Positions 16,503 through 26,626 of a stretch of 64,000 nucleotides of DNA are shown in pieces. Location: positions 1 to 64,000 of the forward strand of contig CALVAR010000010.1 of the NCBI GenBank assembly GCA_944325575.1, given 5' to 3'. Within the stretch, counting starts at the first letter, position 1. Each line of letters starts with the position of its first letter. This DNA comes from Candidatus Gastranaerophilales bacterium. GTDB taxonomy: Bacteria > Cyanobacteriota > Vampirovibrionia > Gastranaerophilales > Gastranaerophilaceae. Under the pieces are notes generated by a model. That model did no database searches, was not told the origin of the DNA, and saw nothing but the letters and a program-made list of their open reading frames with translations. A program made the translations under genes and the position numbers.

Positions 16503-16846
16503 TTTCATATTGTCAACTGACTCCGACTACTTGATGAACCTGTGCAATAAACAAGTCCGTTTTTATCAGCAAGTCCAGCACAGGCAACAGCGAAATCGGA
16601 CGGGGCTGACTGAAAGGAACGCCCCTTGTGAGGGAAAACCACGCTTTTCCCGAACGTCTGATTTCAAGACAGTGCATGGGGTCTACCTCTCAGAAACAAT
16701 ACTTAATTGTTTCTTCGGCAGAGTCGTAAAATGCTAGACTTGGCGTCACTCGCACTCCGTGCACCACTTCTAGCTTGAATCGTTGGCGAGTTTACGAGCC
16801 ATACGAATCAGGATGCTCTTGAGTACAAGCGAGGCCGCCTCAGACA
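16503..16846 (+). repeat. Interspersed hairpin element, copy D (three modules inserted)
   Basis: The longest copy, 344 bp, from TTTCATATTGTC to CCTCAGACA. Relative to copy C it has three insertions. The first is the cloverleaf module, outer stem 16592-16602 with 16655-16665. The second is a hairpin AGAAACAAT/ATTGTTTCT (16692-16713) between TACCTCTC and CGGCAGAGT. The third is the module at 16772-16828 with GAGTTTACGAGCC. It ends 27 bases before a sigma-28-like promoter element of the flagellin gene. Confidence 0.88.
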
Positions 16847-16872
16847 ATCTTATCAATCTAATGCAAGTCCAA

Positions 16873-16880
16873 GCCGATAA
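16873..16880 (+). promoter_or_regulatory. Sigma-28-like -10 element upstream of flagellin
   Basis: GCCGATAA is an exact match to the FliA (sigma-28) -10 consensus. The -35 position, 11 bases upstream, reads CAATCTAA and matches poorly. If used, it would give a leader of about 265 bases before the flagellin start. That leader contains AAGGG/CCCTT (about 17007-17026) and several GGA triplets; nothing else was recognised in 16881-17153. Confidence 0.4.
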
Positions 16881-17153
16881 AAAAATTGAATATTTAGGGC
16901 ATGTCGTGATAAAAGCAAAATAACAAAATATCATACTTTAGTTTTGGAAAGTTCTAACTTTTTGAGAATATATAACACCCGGAAAAAGCCGTAGTATATA
17001 TGTGTAAAGGGAACGCCATCCCCCTTAATGATACTGGTTGCAATGTTTTTAGGCAATCTGATTTTTGTGTAATCAAGTCAGAAGGCTTATTTAAGATTGC
17101 ACACAGAGTATACACGGAAGTTAACATAAACTCTCTCAGAAAGGAGCTTTACT

Positions 17154-18083
17154 ATGCCTATTATTGTAAACACCAACGTTACCGCGTTAAAAACGCAAAA
17201 AAGTTTGAACAGTGCAACTAGCACTCTTGAAAAATCATTAGAAAGAATGTCAACCGGTTTAAAAATTAACAGAGCCGGTGACGATGCTGCAGGCTTGTAT
17301 GTGGCAACAGGTTTGAACACACAAATTAGGGGTTCAAAAGTAGCACAAAACAACGTAGAAACAGGGAACAACGTTCTCTCTATTATGGAAGGTGACTTAG
17401 ACGTTATCTTAGACAACCTTAACCGTATAAGAGACCTGTCAGTACAAGCCGCAAACAGCGTATATAGTGAAGACGCCATGGACGCAATGGCAGATGAAGT
17501 TAAACAGCGTCTGGCAGAAATTAACAGAGTTTCAGAAGCTTCTAACTTTAACGGATTGAATCTTTTAAACGGAGACTCTAAACTTTCAGAACAGGGCCTG
17601 AGACTTCAGGTAGGTGCAAACGCTGATGAAGCAGGTAACTGTATTAAAATTGGAAAAGAATTCTTCGCTAAATTGAATTCTTCTACACTTGGTGCACTAA
17701 CTACAGAAGGTATTAAGCCTGATTCAGGTATTACTGCAGCAAAAGGTTTATCCGGCGGTCCAAACTTTGAAAACGTAGAGAAAGCGTTTGCAAGCGCAAG
17801 TGCTGCTGCACAGTATATCAACATGTTAGATACAGCTATCAACGATATCTCTAACAAGAAAGCAACAATCGGTGCTACTATGAACAGACTCGATGCAGCT
17901 GCTTCTTCACTCACAACAACAATCGAAAACAACACAGCTGCTAAGTCTACTATTATGGACGCAGATATTGCGGAAGAAGCTGCGGAATATACAAAAGCAC
18001 AGATTCTGCAACAGACATCATCCGCGCTTTTGGTACAGGCAAACGCACTGCCTCAAATCGCAATCAGCCTTGTTCAAGGTTAA
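17154..18083 (+). CDS. fliC: Flagellin
   Basis: A 309-residue flagellin, the filament subunit exported through the flagellar type III system. The conserved N-terminal D0/D1 part (IVNTNVTALKTQKSLN, LSTGLKINRAGDDAAG form) and the C-terminal part (EEAAEYTKAQILQQTSSALLVQANALPQIAISLV) are complete. The central variable region is short (about residues 150-215), so the outer D2/D3 domains are nearly absent. AAAGGAG lies seven bases before the ATG. No other flagellar gene lies in the window. The start of the gene follows an unusually long leader. Confidence 0.95.
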   Translation: MPIIVNTNVTALKTQKSLNSATSTLEKSLERMSTGLKINRAGDDAAGLYVATGLNTQIRGSKVAQNNVETGNNVLSIMEGDLDVILDNLNRIRDLSVQAANSVYSEDAMDAMADEVKQRLAEINRVSEASNFNGLNLLNGDSKLSEQGLRLQVGANADEAGNCIKIGKEFFAKLNSSTLGALTTEGIKPDSGITAAKGLSGGPNFENVEKAFASASAAAQYINMLDTAINDISNKKATIGATMNRLDAAASSLTTTIENNTAAKSTIMDADIAEEAAEYTKAQILQQTSSALLVQANALPQIAISLVQG

Positions 18084-18129
18084 TTATAAAACTCAAGTTA
18101 ACGATAAATTATTTATTTCACTTCTTTCT

Positions 18130-18157
18130 GAGCCCGCGTATGCGGGCTCTTATTTCT
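18130..18157 (+). terminator. Terminator of flagellin
   Basis: GAGCCCGC/GCGGGCTC stem with a 4-base loop, then TTATTTCTTTT, 46 bases after the flagellin stop. Confidence 0.85.
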
Positions 18158-18234
18158 TTTAAAAATATACTATTTATGTACACTAATTAACCCTTACACA
18201 AGGGTATTATCAGTAAAATATAACAGTCAAAACA

Positions 18235-18246
18235 AGCCCGAAGGCT
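18235..18246 (-). terminator. Terminator of the XRE regulator
   Basis: On the minus strand AGCC-TTCG-GGCT followed by TGTTTTG; a short stem closed by a stable TTCG tetraloop, overlapping the stop codon. Confidence 0.5.
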
Positions 18247-18526
18247 AATCATCATTTTTGTATTCAATATCCAGATTTTTTATTATTATATCAAGGGGAA
18301 TTTCAAGACCCTTTGCGTATTTGATGAGAGTAGAAAACTTTGTGTCAACAAGCCCGTTTTCGACACGGCTCACCGTTGCAGTCGTGAGGTCATTTTCGTA
18401 GGCAAAAATATTCAAAGATTTATTTTGCTTCAGCCTCAATGACTTAAGGGAGTTGCCCAAAAGCTTCATTAGATTCTTCTCATCTCGTTCCATATACGTA
18501 ATTATATTTATTTTAAAATTTGACAT
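18245..18526 (-). CDS. XRE-family helix-turn-helix regulator
   Basis: A 93-residue (or 82-residue, if it starts at the ATG at 18493) DNA-binding protein. The Cro/CI-type helix-turn-helix spans about residues 20-75: LGNSLKSLRLKQNKSLNIFA, then LTTATVSRVENGLVDTKFSTLIKYAKGLEIPLDIII. There is no effector domain, so it works as a small dimeric repressor or accessory factor. Neither start has a clear ribosome site. A perfect 16-bp palindrome abuts the upstream start codon (18527-18542), a likely binding site for itself. It stands alone between flagellin and groEL; what it controls is unknown. Confidence 0.8.
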   Translation of the reverse strand: MSNFKINIITYMERDEKNLMKLLGNSLKSLRLKQNKSLNIFAYENDLTTATVSRVENGLVDTKFSTLIKYAKGLEIPLDIIIKNLDIEYKNDD

Positions 18527-18542
18527 ATTACATATATGTAAT
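18527..18542. promoter_or_regulatory. Perfect 16-bp palindrome, candidate operator
   Basis: ATTACATATATGTAAT is its own reverse complement and sits directly before the start codon of the XRE gene. Its position suits autorepression. Confidence 0.5.
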
Positions 18543-18580
18543 TTCCGTTTGGGGTAATAAGCGTAATTTAACTAATAACA

Positions 18581-18609
18581 AAAACAGAGGGAAAAATTCC
18601 CTCTGTTTT
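18581..18609 (-). terminator. Terminator of groEL
   Basis: AAAACAGAGGGAA/TTCCCTCTGTTTT, a 13-bp stem with a 3-base loop, 37 bases after the groEL stop; symmetrical A/T tails make it usable in both directions. Confidence 0.85.
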
Positions 18610-18645
18610 ATATTGTTTATTCTTTTTATTCAGAATTGAAACGGA

Positions 18646-20298
<1,653 letters not shown>

Positions 20299-20335
20299 TT
20301 AGTTAATATTATTTTTTATTTAAATTTGTTTTAGA

Positions 20336-20514
20336 CAGAAATTCTATTGAAAATCATATATGAAGCTTTTTAGAACAACTTAACAAAACAACATCAAGGC
20401 GAGTGTGTTTGAGAGCTTTGGAAATTAATAAAATTTAAAAAGCCCGAGTTGCGAGCCTTAAGTTGAGTTTAGTTGTTTTAAAAGCGTAATATCAGATTTG
20501 AAATTGAATTTCTG
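20336..20514. repeat. Long inverted repeat between groES and groEL
   Basis: The left arm from CAGAAATTC (20336) to about 20405 pairs with the right arm from about 20455 to GAATTTCTG (20514). The match is near-continuous: for example GAAGCTTTTTAGAACAACTT against the complement of AGTTGTTTTAAAAGCG. The whole would fold into one hairpin of about 179 bases in the groESL transcript. Confidence 0.7.
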
Positions 20515-20537
20515 TTATAAAACAAGCAAAAAGCTGA

Positions 20538-20828
20538 TTACGCTTCCAAAACGCCCAAAACATCCTTAACAGACATAATTTTCAAAACTTCATCGTTCAT
20601 TTTTACGTCTGTGCCTGCATATTTTGCGAACAAAACGATATCGCCTGTTTTAACTTCCATTTCTTCTCTTTTACCGTCTTCCAAAGTTTTGCCGGGTCCT
20701 ACAGCAATAACTTCACCTTTTTGCGGTTTTTCTTTTGCAGAATCAGGAATAAAAATTCCGCCTTCGGTTTTTTCTGTATCTTCGATAACTTTGATTACTA
20801 TCTTGTCTCCTAAAGGTCTGATTGACAT
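20538..20828 (-). CDS. groS: Co-chaperonin GroES (10 kDa)
   Basis: A 96-residue co-chaperonin that caps the GroEL ring. It shows IRPLGDKIVIKVIEDTEKTEGGIFIPDSAKEKPQKGEVIAVGPG, including the mobile loop, and ends KDVLGVLEA. AGGAGG precedes the ATG closely. No CIRCE element (TTAGCACTC-N9-GAGTGCTAA) is present upstream. Confidence 0.97.
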   Translation of the reverse strand: MSIRPLGDKIVIKVIEDTEKTEGGIFIPDSAKEKPQKGEVIAVGPGKTLEDGKREEMEVKTGDIVLFAKYAGTDVKMNDEVLKIMSVKDVLGVLEA

Positions 20829-20923
20829 AGATTCCTCCTTTTTTATTATCTCTCTTTTTCTATTTATCCATTTTACCTACTAACTTACTACTCTTTTATA
20901 TCATTTTGTTGTGCAAATATTTC

Positions 20924-20948
20924 AAATATTAATGAAAAATTAATATTT
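20924..20948. promoter_or_regulatory. AT-only inverted repeat upstream of groES
   Basis: AAATATTAAT-GAAAA-ATTAATATTT is a perfect 10-bp inverted repeat 96 bases before the groES start and 21 bases after the end of that gene's upstream neighbour. It may be an operator for heat-shock control in place of CIRCE, or a weak terminator. Confidence 0.35.
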
Positions 20949-20968
20949 CACTTAAAGCAATAACAACA

Positions 20969-22498
20969 CTAACGGCTGTACTCCAAAACTCTGAAACCTT
21001 CATATTTTTTCACGGCGGGTTTGCTTTTAAACAACAATTTATAACCATTTATATTTTTTACATTTAATTTGTAAAGATTAAAATCAGACACAACGGCATA
21101 AATTTTTTTGCCTTTAAAATCATCATTATATTCTCTCATATAGTCGGCATAAACCGCCCATTTTGAGCCGTCCAGAACATGATATAAATTTTTATCCCAG
21201 ATTATGTATCGCAGAACCTTTTGTGTTCTGGCGGAATAAATATCATATTTTCCGTCCAGATAATATACAAGAGCAATAGCATAAGGATCATTGTCCGTTA
21301 CAATTATCGAATTGTTTTTGTCTATATTTTTTTCAATAAACTCTGCGGTCTCTTTTGCACCGGAATACGGATTAAACAAATCAAGAACGGCAAACTTAAG
21401 CCCGTTGAGTATTGTTATTAAAAAGAAACATGCTACGGCAGTATTAAGCGTTTTTGTACCAAAAAAGCCTTTTGATTCTGTTTCCGGTTTTTTATAACCA
21501 AGAACAATCCAGAAGCAAAAAAGCATTATTAAATGAGCGCAGAAAATTCTCGTAACAAAAATCCAGTGATTGTACCCTACGATATAAACCGCTATTTGAA
21601 ACCCTACTGCCAAAAACGCAAGCAAAAACATTTTTTTATTACGTTTTAAAAGACAAACAAAAAGAAAAATGTATAAAATAACACTCAACAATATCAATAC
21701 CGTTCCAATGTCGGAAAGCATAATCTGTGCGGTATCCGCATACTGTTCATCAAAACCGTTTATAAAAAATTCGCTAAAAACTTTCACAGCATTTGCAATT
21801 AAATTTATAAAATCAAATTTAATAAACGCATTGCTCGAAGTTGTTCCGCCCAGCTGCAATATAACAGCCAGAAGACCGGCACACATTATTGCAAAAGAAA
21901 TTTTATTTTTTACACAATCAGCCTGCTGCAGCTCATTTTCAGAATTTTTTAAAACATTATCCAAAAAGAAAAACACAGCCAGCAAAGCACAAAATGCAAA
22001 CATTATGACATGAGTGTTTGCAAGTATAACAAGCAAAATTGCATACAAAAAAGGCTTCTCTTTAGCTTTCGGGTACAAAACAGCAAGTGCAAAAACAAGA
22101 AGGGGTATTATAGAATAGCTCCTTGCAATTACCGGAAAAAAATACAAAAACCCCGCACTTGTTATAACCGCAAACTTTGCAAATCCGTTAAAAGGCGAAA
22201 ACTGCAAAAGCAAAAACACCGCACAGCACATAGATGCCCAGCACACTATCTGCATAAAAAATGCGGAAAACCCCATTTTTGCAAACGGCATCATAGCAAG
22301 ATAAAAGAAAGACGGATGCCCCTCATTGACCAGATGTTTAAACAAACCCAAAAAAGAAACATTCTTTGCAATCATCCAGACCTGTGCCTCATCTGCCCAG
22401 ATTTCATGGTGCAGGACAATCAGCAATGTGAACAACGCATATACAAAAGTCCATATTATGTTTTTTACAAGTGTTTTATTTATTTTTTCTGTTTCCAT
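20969..22498 (-). CDS. Polytopic GT-C-like membrane glycosyltransferase (family shared with 23895-25271)
   Basis: A 509-residue protein with about 10-11 membrane segments. The first outer loop reads HHEIWADEAQVW with Asp36-Glu37, the acidic motif of lipid-linked-sugar GT-C enzymes, followed by NEGHPSFFYLAMMPFAK. The C-terminal 120 residues are soluble (DNDPYAIALVYYLDGKYDIYS...), probably periplasmic. It closely resembles the product at 23895-25271 and is last in a run of five such genes. Such enzymes move sugars from polyprenyl-phosphate donors to outer-surface acceptors. Acceptor is unknown. Confidence 0.7.
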   Translation of the reverse strand: METEKINKTLVKNIIWTFVYALFTLLIVLHHEIWADEAQVWMIAKNVSFLGLFKHLVNEGHPSFFYLAMMPFAKMGFSAFFMQIVCWASMCCAVFLLLQFSPFNGFAKFAVITSAGFLYFFPVIARSYSIIPLLVFALAVLYPKAKEKPFLYAILLVILANTHVIMFAFCALLAVFFFLDNVLKNSENELQQADCVKNKISFAIMCAGLLAVILQLGGTTSSNAFIKFDFINLIANAVKVFSEFFINGFDEQYADTAQIMLSDIGTVLILLSVILYIFLFVCLLKRNKKMFLLAFLAVGFQIAVYIVGYNHWIFVTRIFCAHLIMLFCFWIVLGYKKPETESKGFFGTKTLNTAVACFFLITILNGLKFAVLDLFNPYSGAKETAEFIEKNIDKNNSIIVTDNDPYAIALVYYLDGKYDIYSARTQKVLRYIIWDKNLYHVLDGSKWAVYADYMREYNDDFKGKKIYAVVSDFNLYKLNVKNINGYKLLFKSKPAVKKYEGFRVLEYSR

Positions 22499-22523
22499 TT
22501 TTGGATTTTCCCGTTTTTAAAGA

Positions 22524-23891
22524 CTAATAATACCTGTTTATAACCGTCATCAAATTTACAAAAAGCACATATTGAACAGACAATATAAGCAGAAGTTTTA
22601 TGACGACACCTTTAATTTTAACAAATCCGCATGCAAACAAAAGCATTACAAAAGGAATCAGCGGTGTAAGATACCTGCCCTGCAGCCCCAGTATATAAAC
22701 TTTTGTTTGATAAATAATATGTACGGCCGTAATCATAATTAAAAAAGAAATGATTACACCGGCACCAATAAAAATTTTCCGTAAAAAATCAATCCGCACA
22801 AACTCTTCTTTTTCTTCGTAAAAATAATTTCCCGCAAAAATCAAAAACCAGCAAAAATAAGAAACAGACGCCGGAATCATCGCAAAAGTCACGCCGATAC
22901 TGGAAATCATATTTTGGCTCATAAAATAAGCAAGGTGCCATACGGTTTTTATAATATTCTGCATATAAATAACCGGATGAAGAATAATATTTTTAATCAC
23001 TTCACCGCTTGAGAGCAGATTGTTTTCATAATTGTATCTGATAAGCCCGTCCGAATTCATTGCAGGCAGGACAACAGCCATAGAAACAATACAGCCCGAA
23101 ATAAGAGTTATCAAAAAATTTTTTATATATTCATTTTTGGAAGAAAATTTTTTCTGCGGTATTAAAAAATAAACCGCGCACAAAGGCATATAAGAAAACT
23201 TTAAAATTCCGATTAAAACAACAAGCCCCGCCCAGAAAAGAAAACTTTTCCGGCTTATTTTTTCAACATTATCGTCAAAAGCCAGCCTGAAAGTATATGC
23301 CAGAAACAATAATATCACTCCAAAGGTCACTCCGTCCGTACTGACGGAAGCTGCCTGATACACGCAAACGGGCAGCATTGCAAAAATAAAAAACAGTATC
23401 TTTTTTACGGGCGTAATTTTTATGGCAAAATAACACAAAGCCAGATACACAAGAAGCGAGCAAAACCTTAGAACATACATCATAAAAAGAGGCGCTGCAT
23501 TTAATATCTTCAATATCCACAAAACAATAAAAGAAGGAAAATAAGAAAAAGGTGTGTAAGAAGAAGGCGTAAAGCGCAAAAACTCCGTATTATTTTTATC
23601 CAGAGAAAGCATTGAGGCCTTTAGCGTAACATCAAAAGGAACGGGATTGTTAGACATTCTGTATGCATCATACACCTTGTACATTGCTGCAAAACTTTCC
23701 GGCAGAACCTGACCTGCCCAGCCGTCTTTGATTTTATGATTGTAAGAGCCTTCCGTATATCCCCACATTTTAAACAAATGCTCGGGTTCATCAGGAGACT
23801 GAAACGGCGGATTTACAAGCAAAAACAATACTCCCCATACAAGGCAAAAAATTAAAAAAATATTTTCTGTTTTAAAAATCTTCTTAATCAT
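22524..23891 (-). CDS. DUF2142 polytopic membrane protein (GT-C-like), first of three
   Basis: A 455-residue protein with about 11-12 membrane segments. NPPFQSPDEPEH (Asp34-Glu35) follows the first helix, and LQGRYLTPLIPFVML near residue 410 is the second family hallmark. DUF2142 proteins are thought to be sugar transferases acting on lipid-linked donors at the outer face of the membrane. It lies 3 bases from the gene upstream and 25 from the one downstream, so all five genes from 28025 to 20969 form one transcript. Confidence 0.78.
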   Translation of the reverse strand: MIKKIFKTENIFLIFCLVWGVLFLLVNPPFQSPDEPEHLFKMWGYTEGSYNHKIKDGWAGQVLPESFAAMYKVYDAYRMSNNPVPFDVTLKASMLSLDKNNTEFLRFTPSSYTPFSYFPSFIVLWILKILNAAPLFMMYVLRFCSLLVYLALCYFAIKITPVKKILFFIFAMLPVCVYQAASVSTDGVTFGVILLFLAYTFRLAFDDNVEKISRKSFLFWAGLVVLIGILKFSYMPLCAVYFLIPQKKFSSKNEYIKNFLITLISGCIVSMAVVLPAMNSDGLIRYNYENNLLSSGEVIKNIILHPVIYMQNIIKTVWHLAYFMSQNMISSIGVTFAMIPASVSYFCWFLIFAGNYFYEEKEEFVRIDFLRKIFIGAGVIISFLIMITAVHIIYQTKVYILGLQGRYLTPLIPFVMLLFACGFVKIKGVVIKLLLILSVQYVLFVNLMTVINRYY

Positions 23892-23894
23892 AAA

Positions 23895-25271
23895 TTATTT
23901 ATCTCTCGCAATATAAAACACCTCTGTCGGAATAAGAGTGTCCGATGCACTGACAAAAAGAATCTCTTTGTTTTTGTCAGGTTTTGCCATAGCAGAATAT
24001 ATATAATAAATCTTGCGGCCGTCAAAATTCCGCTCTTTTTTCATACTGAATTTTTTATAACCGTATGTATAGTAATCATTAAACACGGTAACGTAAAATT
24101 GCCTGTCTGGCAGATATGCCAGTAACCCCGCTGTAGTCAGAGTTATATTGGATATTATGACTGCATCTTTTTCTATATTGTTTTTTATAAAAACTGCGGC
24201 CTCTTTGCTTCCCGAGTATTTGTATAAAATATCATTATTATAAAGCTGATACCCGAGTCTTAATGTCAAGCCGAAAATCAAAACAACAAGCAGATTAACA
24301 AAAACCTTTTCCTTTGTTGTAAATGTCCTGCAAATAAGAACGCACCACAAACAAAAAACCAGTGTCAATAAAACAAGCACAGCCTTTTCCGGAGAAGATT
24401 TCCAGACGCATACATATATATAGAACTGATAAAAACTGCTGAAACAAAAAACAAACCCCAGCTTCTTATCTCTTACAAACAGCCATACCACGGCGGCAAG
24501 AATGCAAATTCCGCCGATTATTGCATTCAAAGTGGATTCCGCATAAATATTTACAAAAAATCCGCTGACAGAAGACCATATATCGGCAAAATTTATTGTA
24601 CTCAAAGGAGCAACCGCTGCGCTCACATTTTCTTCCGGTCTTGTCAGTACATACAATGCAGTAACCGCAAGACAAACAAGCGTAATTATAAAAGGAGCGG
24701 TATATTTTTTCCTGTTTTCAGGATTTTTAATAATATTTTCATACCCGAAAAGCAGAGCAATTGCACTGCAAAAACCAAACATAAGCATATGCGTATTTGA
24801 AAGTAATATATTAAAAACGCAATACCAGTAAGGATGCTCTTTTTGTCTGCTATAAAAAACTGCAATTAAAAATAAAAATAAAGGAATCAAAGAATAGCTT
24901 CTTGAAATTATCGTGAGCCAGTACAAAAAACCCGCACTGAAAATTACACAGACTTTACTAACCTTGCTAAAAGGAGAAAACCACAAAAACACACCCGCTG
25001 CAGCCGTCATAAAAACTAAACTCAATAACTGCATTGATAGAACGGGCAGTTTGAGCTTTGCAAAAGGCATAACAAGCAAATACCACAACAGAGGATGTCC
25101 CTCATTTCTTACATGGTCAAAAACACCATAGAGATTTAAATCTCTTACAACTAGCCAGACCTGTCCTTCGTCTCTCCATATTTCATGATGCAAGACACCT
25201 GCAAATGCAATCACAGCAAATAAAAACAGGATTAATATATTAAATTTATTTTTTAAAAACACTCTCATCAT
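23895..25271 (-). CDS. Polytopic GT-C-like membrane glycosyltransferase
   Basis: A 458-residue protein of the same family as the product at 20969-22498. It opens MMRVFLKNKFNILILFLF, then LHHEIWRDEGQVWL with Asp34-Glu35 and RNEGHPLLWYLLVMPFAK. The start at 25271 is chosen because its ATG overlaps the stop of the preceding gene (TGATGATG), a coupling arrangement; a longer reading frame from 25331 would lie inside that gene. About ten membrane segments are followed by a soluble C-terminal part. Confidence 0.7.
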   Translation of the reverse strand: MMRVFLKNKFNILILFLFAVIAFAGVLHHEIWRDEGQVWLVVRDLNLYGVFDHVRNEGHPLLWYLLVMPFAKLKLPVLSMQLLSLVFMTAAAGVFLWFSPFSKVSKVCVIFSAGFLYWLTIISRSYSLIPLFLFLIAVFYSRQKEHPYWYCVFNILLSNTHMLMFGFCSAIALLFGYENIIKNPENRKKYTAPFIITLVCLAVTALYVLTRPEENVSAAVAPLSTINFADIWSSVSGFFVNIYAESTLNAIIGGICILAAVVWLFVRDKKLGFVFCFSSFYQFYIYVCVWKSSPEKAVLVLLTLVFCLWCVLICRTFTTKEKVFVNLLVVLIFGLTLRLGYQLYNNDILYKYSGSKEAAVFIKNNIEKDAVIISNITLTTAGLLAYLPDRQFYVTVFNDYYTYGYKKFSMKKERNFDGRKIYYIYSAMAKPDKNKEILFVSASDTLIPTEVFYIARDK

Positions 25272-26626
25272 CACAAGTAAAACCTGCCAAGTATTGTTGT
25301 AACAGAAAACGGAATCAATATCAAAATGCATAAAATCAAAAGCAGCGGATATTTATTCCAGACAATTTTTTTGTTATCAAAAAGCAAAAAGAATAAAGGC
25401 ATAACAGGGATAAAATACCTGCCCTGCACCCCGCAAAATAACGGATAACACTGAAATAAAATAAATACGGAAGCCAGTATAATAAGTCCCGTCAATAAAA
25501 ATATCAAAACAAAAACTATCTTATCTTTTAAAGATAATGTTTTTTCTTCATTATTTGTTTTTATCAATGCAGAGCCAAAAAGCATAACCGAATAAAAGTT
25601 TAATGCAAAAATAGGCAAAGGTGCATCATTGCAGCCCAAAAGCCCTATAAAAGCATAGTAATAAGACAGCCAGTATGCATAAACCGTTTTAAAAACAAAA
25701 TCCATAAACCAGTGAAACCGATTTAAAATAAAAGCTATCATAAATTTTTTGTCATATCCAGGTGCTCCTGTTACAATTCCCTGCGATACATTTGTTACAT
25801 GATAGATAAACAGGGCAATCACAGCTGTATTTAACAGCACCAGAAAAGCAAAAACACTCCAATAAATTTTTGCGGAAGAAAACTTTTTCATTGGCAGTAC
25901 AAAATACAAAAGCAAAAACGGCAGATAAGCGTATTTGCAAAGCAAAAGCAATGTGACAAGAAACCCGAAAACACAGAGCTCTTTTTTGCCGATATTTTTT
26001 ACACTGTCACTATATGCAAGGTGCAATGTATAAGCAACCAGCAAAAAGCCCGTTCCCGTAGTCAACGGGTCTACTGTAGCGGAGGATCCTTCATATACAG
26101 CCATGGGTAAAAGCGTCAGAAGAACAAAAAGCCATTTTTTAAAAGGCATTACTTTTATCGCCTGATAACAAAGCCCCGTATACAAAAACAAAGAACATAA
26201 CCGCATTATATAAAGCATAATTAACGGCGGAACGCTTACGAGCTTCATTGCCCACAAAATTAAAAACACCGGAAAATAAGAAACGGGCGTATAAGATGTA
26301 GGTGTAAAAACATAAAAAGATGTTTTGTCTTTTTCCAGTTTAATCTTCAAAGCGGAAAAAATCTCTCCTGCCGAGGTTTTTAACTCCGGATGACGGCACA
26401 ATCTGTCAAACTTGCTTATTTTAATAACACTGTCAGGCAGCACATCACCGGAGTATCCGTTTAAAACTTTAAAATTAAAAGTACCCTGCGTAAATCCCCA
26501 CATCTTAAAAAAGTGCTGGGCCTCATCAGGCGTTTGAAAAGGCGGATTAAAAAATACAAAAAATAATCCGAAAACCAAACATATAAAAGCAAAAATATTT
26601 TGCGGTTTTAAACATTGTCTATACAT
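25271..26626 (-). CDS. DUF2142 polytopic membrane protein, second of three
   Basis: A 451-residue protein parallel to its neighbours: NPPFQTPDEAQHFFKMWG with Asp34-Glu35 at the same positions, and VQGRYFIPVMPLFFLLF near the C-terminus. About 11 membrane segments. It overlaps the upstream gene by 8 bases and the downstream start by one, so it is translationally coupled on both sides. It is more similar to the other two DUF2142 proteins here than to anything else in the window, suggesting local duplication. Confidence 0.78.
   Translation of the reverse strand: MYRQCLKPQNIFAFICLVFGLFFVFFNPPFQTPDEAQHFFKMWGFTQGTFNFKVLNGYSGDVLPDSVIKISKFDRLCRHPELKTSAGEIFSALKIKLEKDKTSFYVFTPTSYTPVSYFPVFLILWAMKLVSVPPLIMLYIMRLCSLFLYTGLCYQAIKVMPFKKWLFVLLTLLPMAVYEGSSATVDPLTTGTGFLLVAYTLHLAYSDSVKNIGKKELCVFGFLVTLLLLCKYAYLPFLLLYFVLPMKKFSSAKIYWSVFAFLVLLNTAVIALFIYHVTNVSQGIVTGAPGYDKKFMIAFILNRFHWFMDFVFKTVYAYWLSYYYAFIGLLGCNDAPLPIFALNFYSVMLFGSALIKTNNEEKTLSLKDKIVFVLIFLLTGLIILASVFILFQCYPLFCGVQGRYFIPVMPLFFLLFDNKKIVWNKYPLLLILCILILIPFSVTTILGRFYL

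Noticed and set aside
18245-18526. Antitoxin of a toxin-antitoxin pair
   Set aside because: No small toxin gene lies beside it; flagellin and groEL are the neighbours.
20829-20968. CIRCE element before groES
   Set aside because: Neither TTAGCACTC nor GAGTGCTAA is present in the region.
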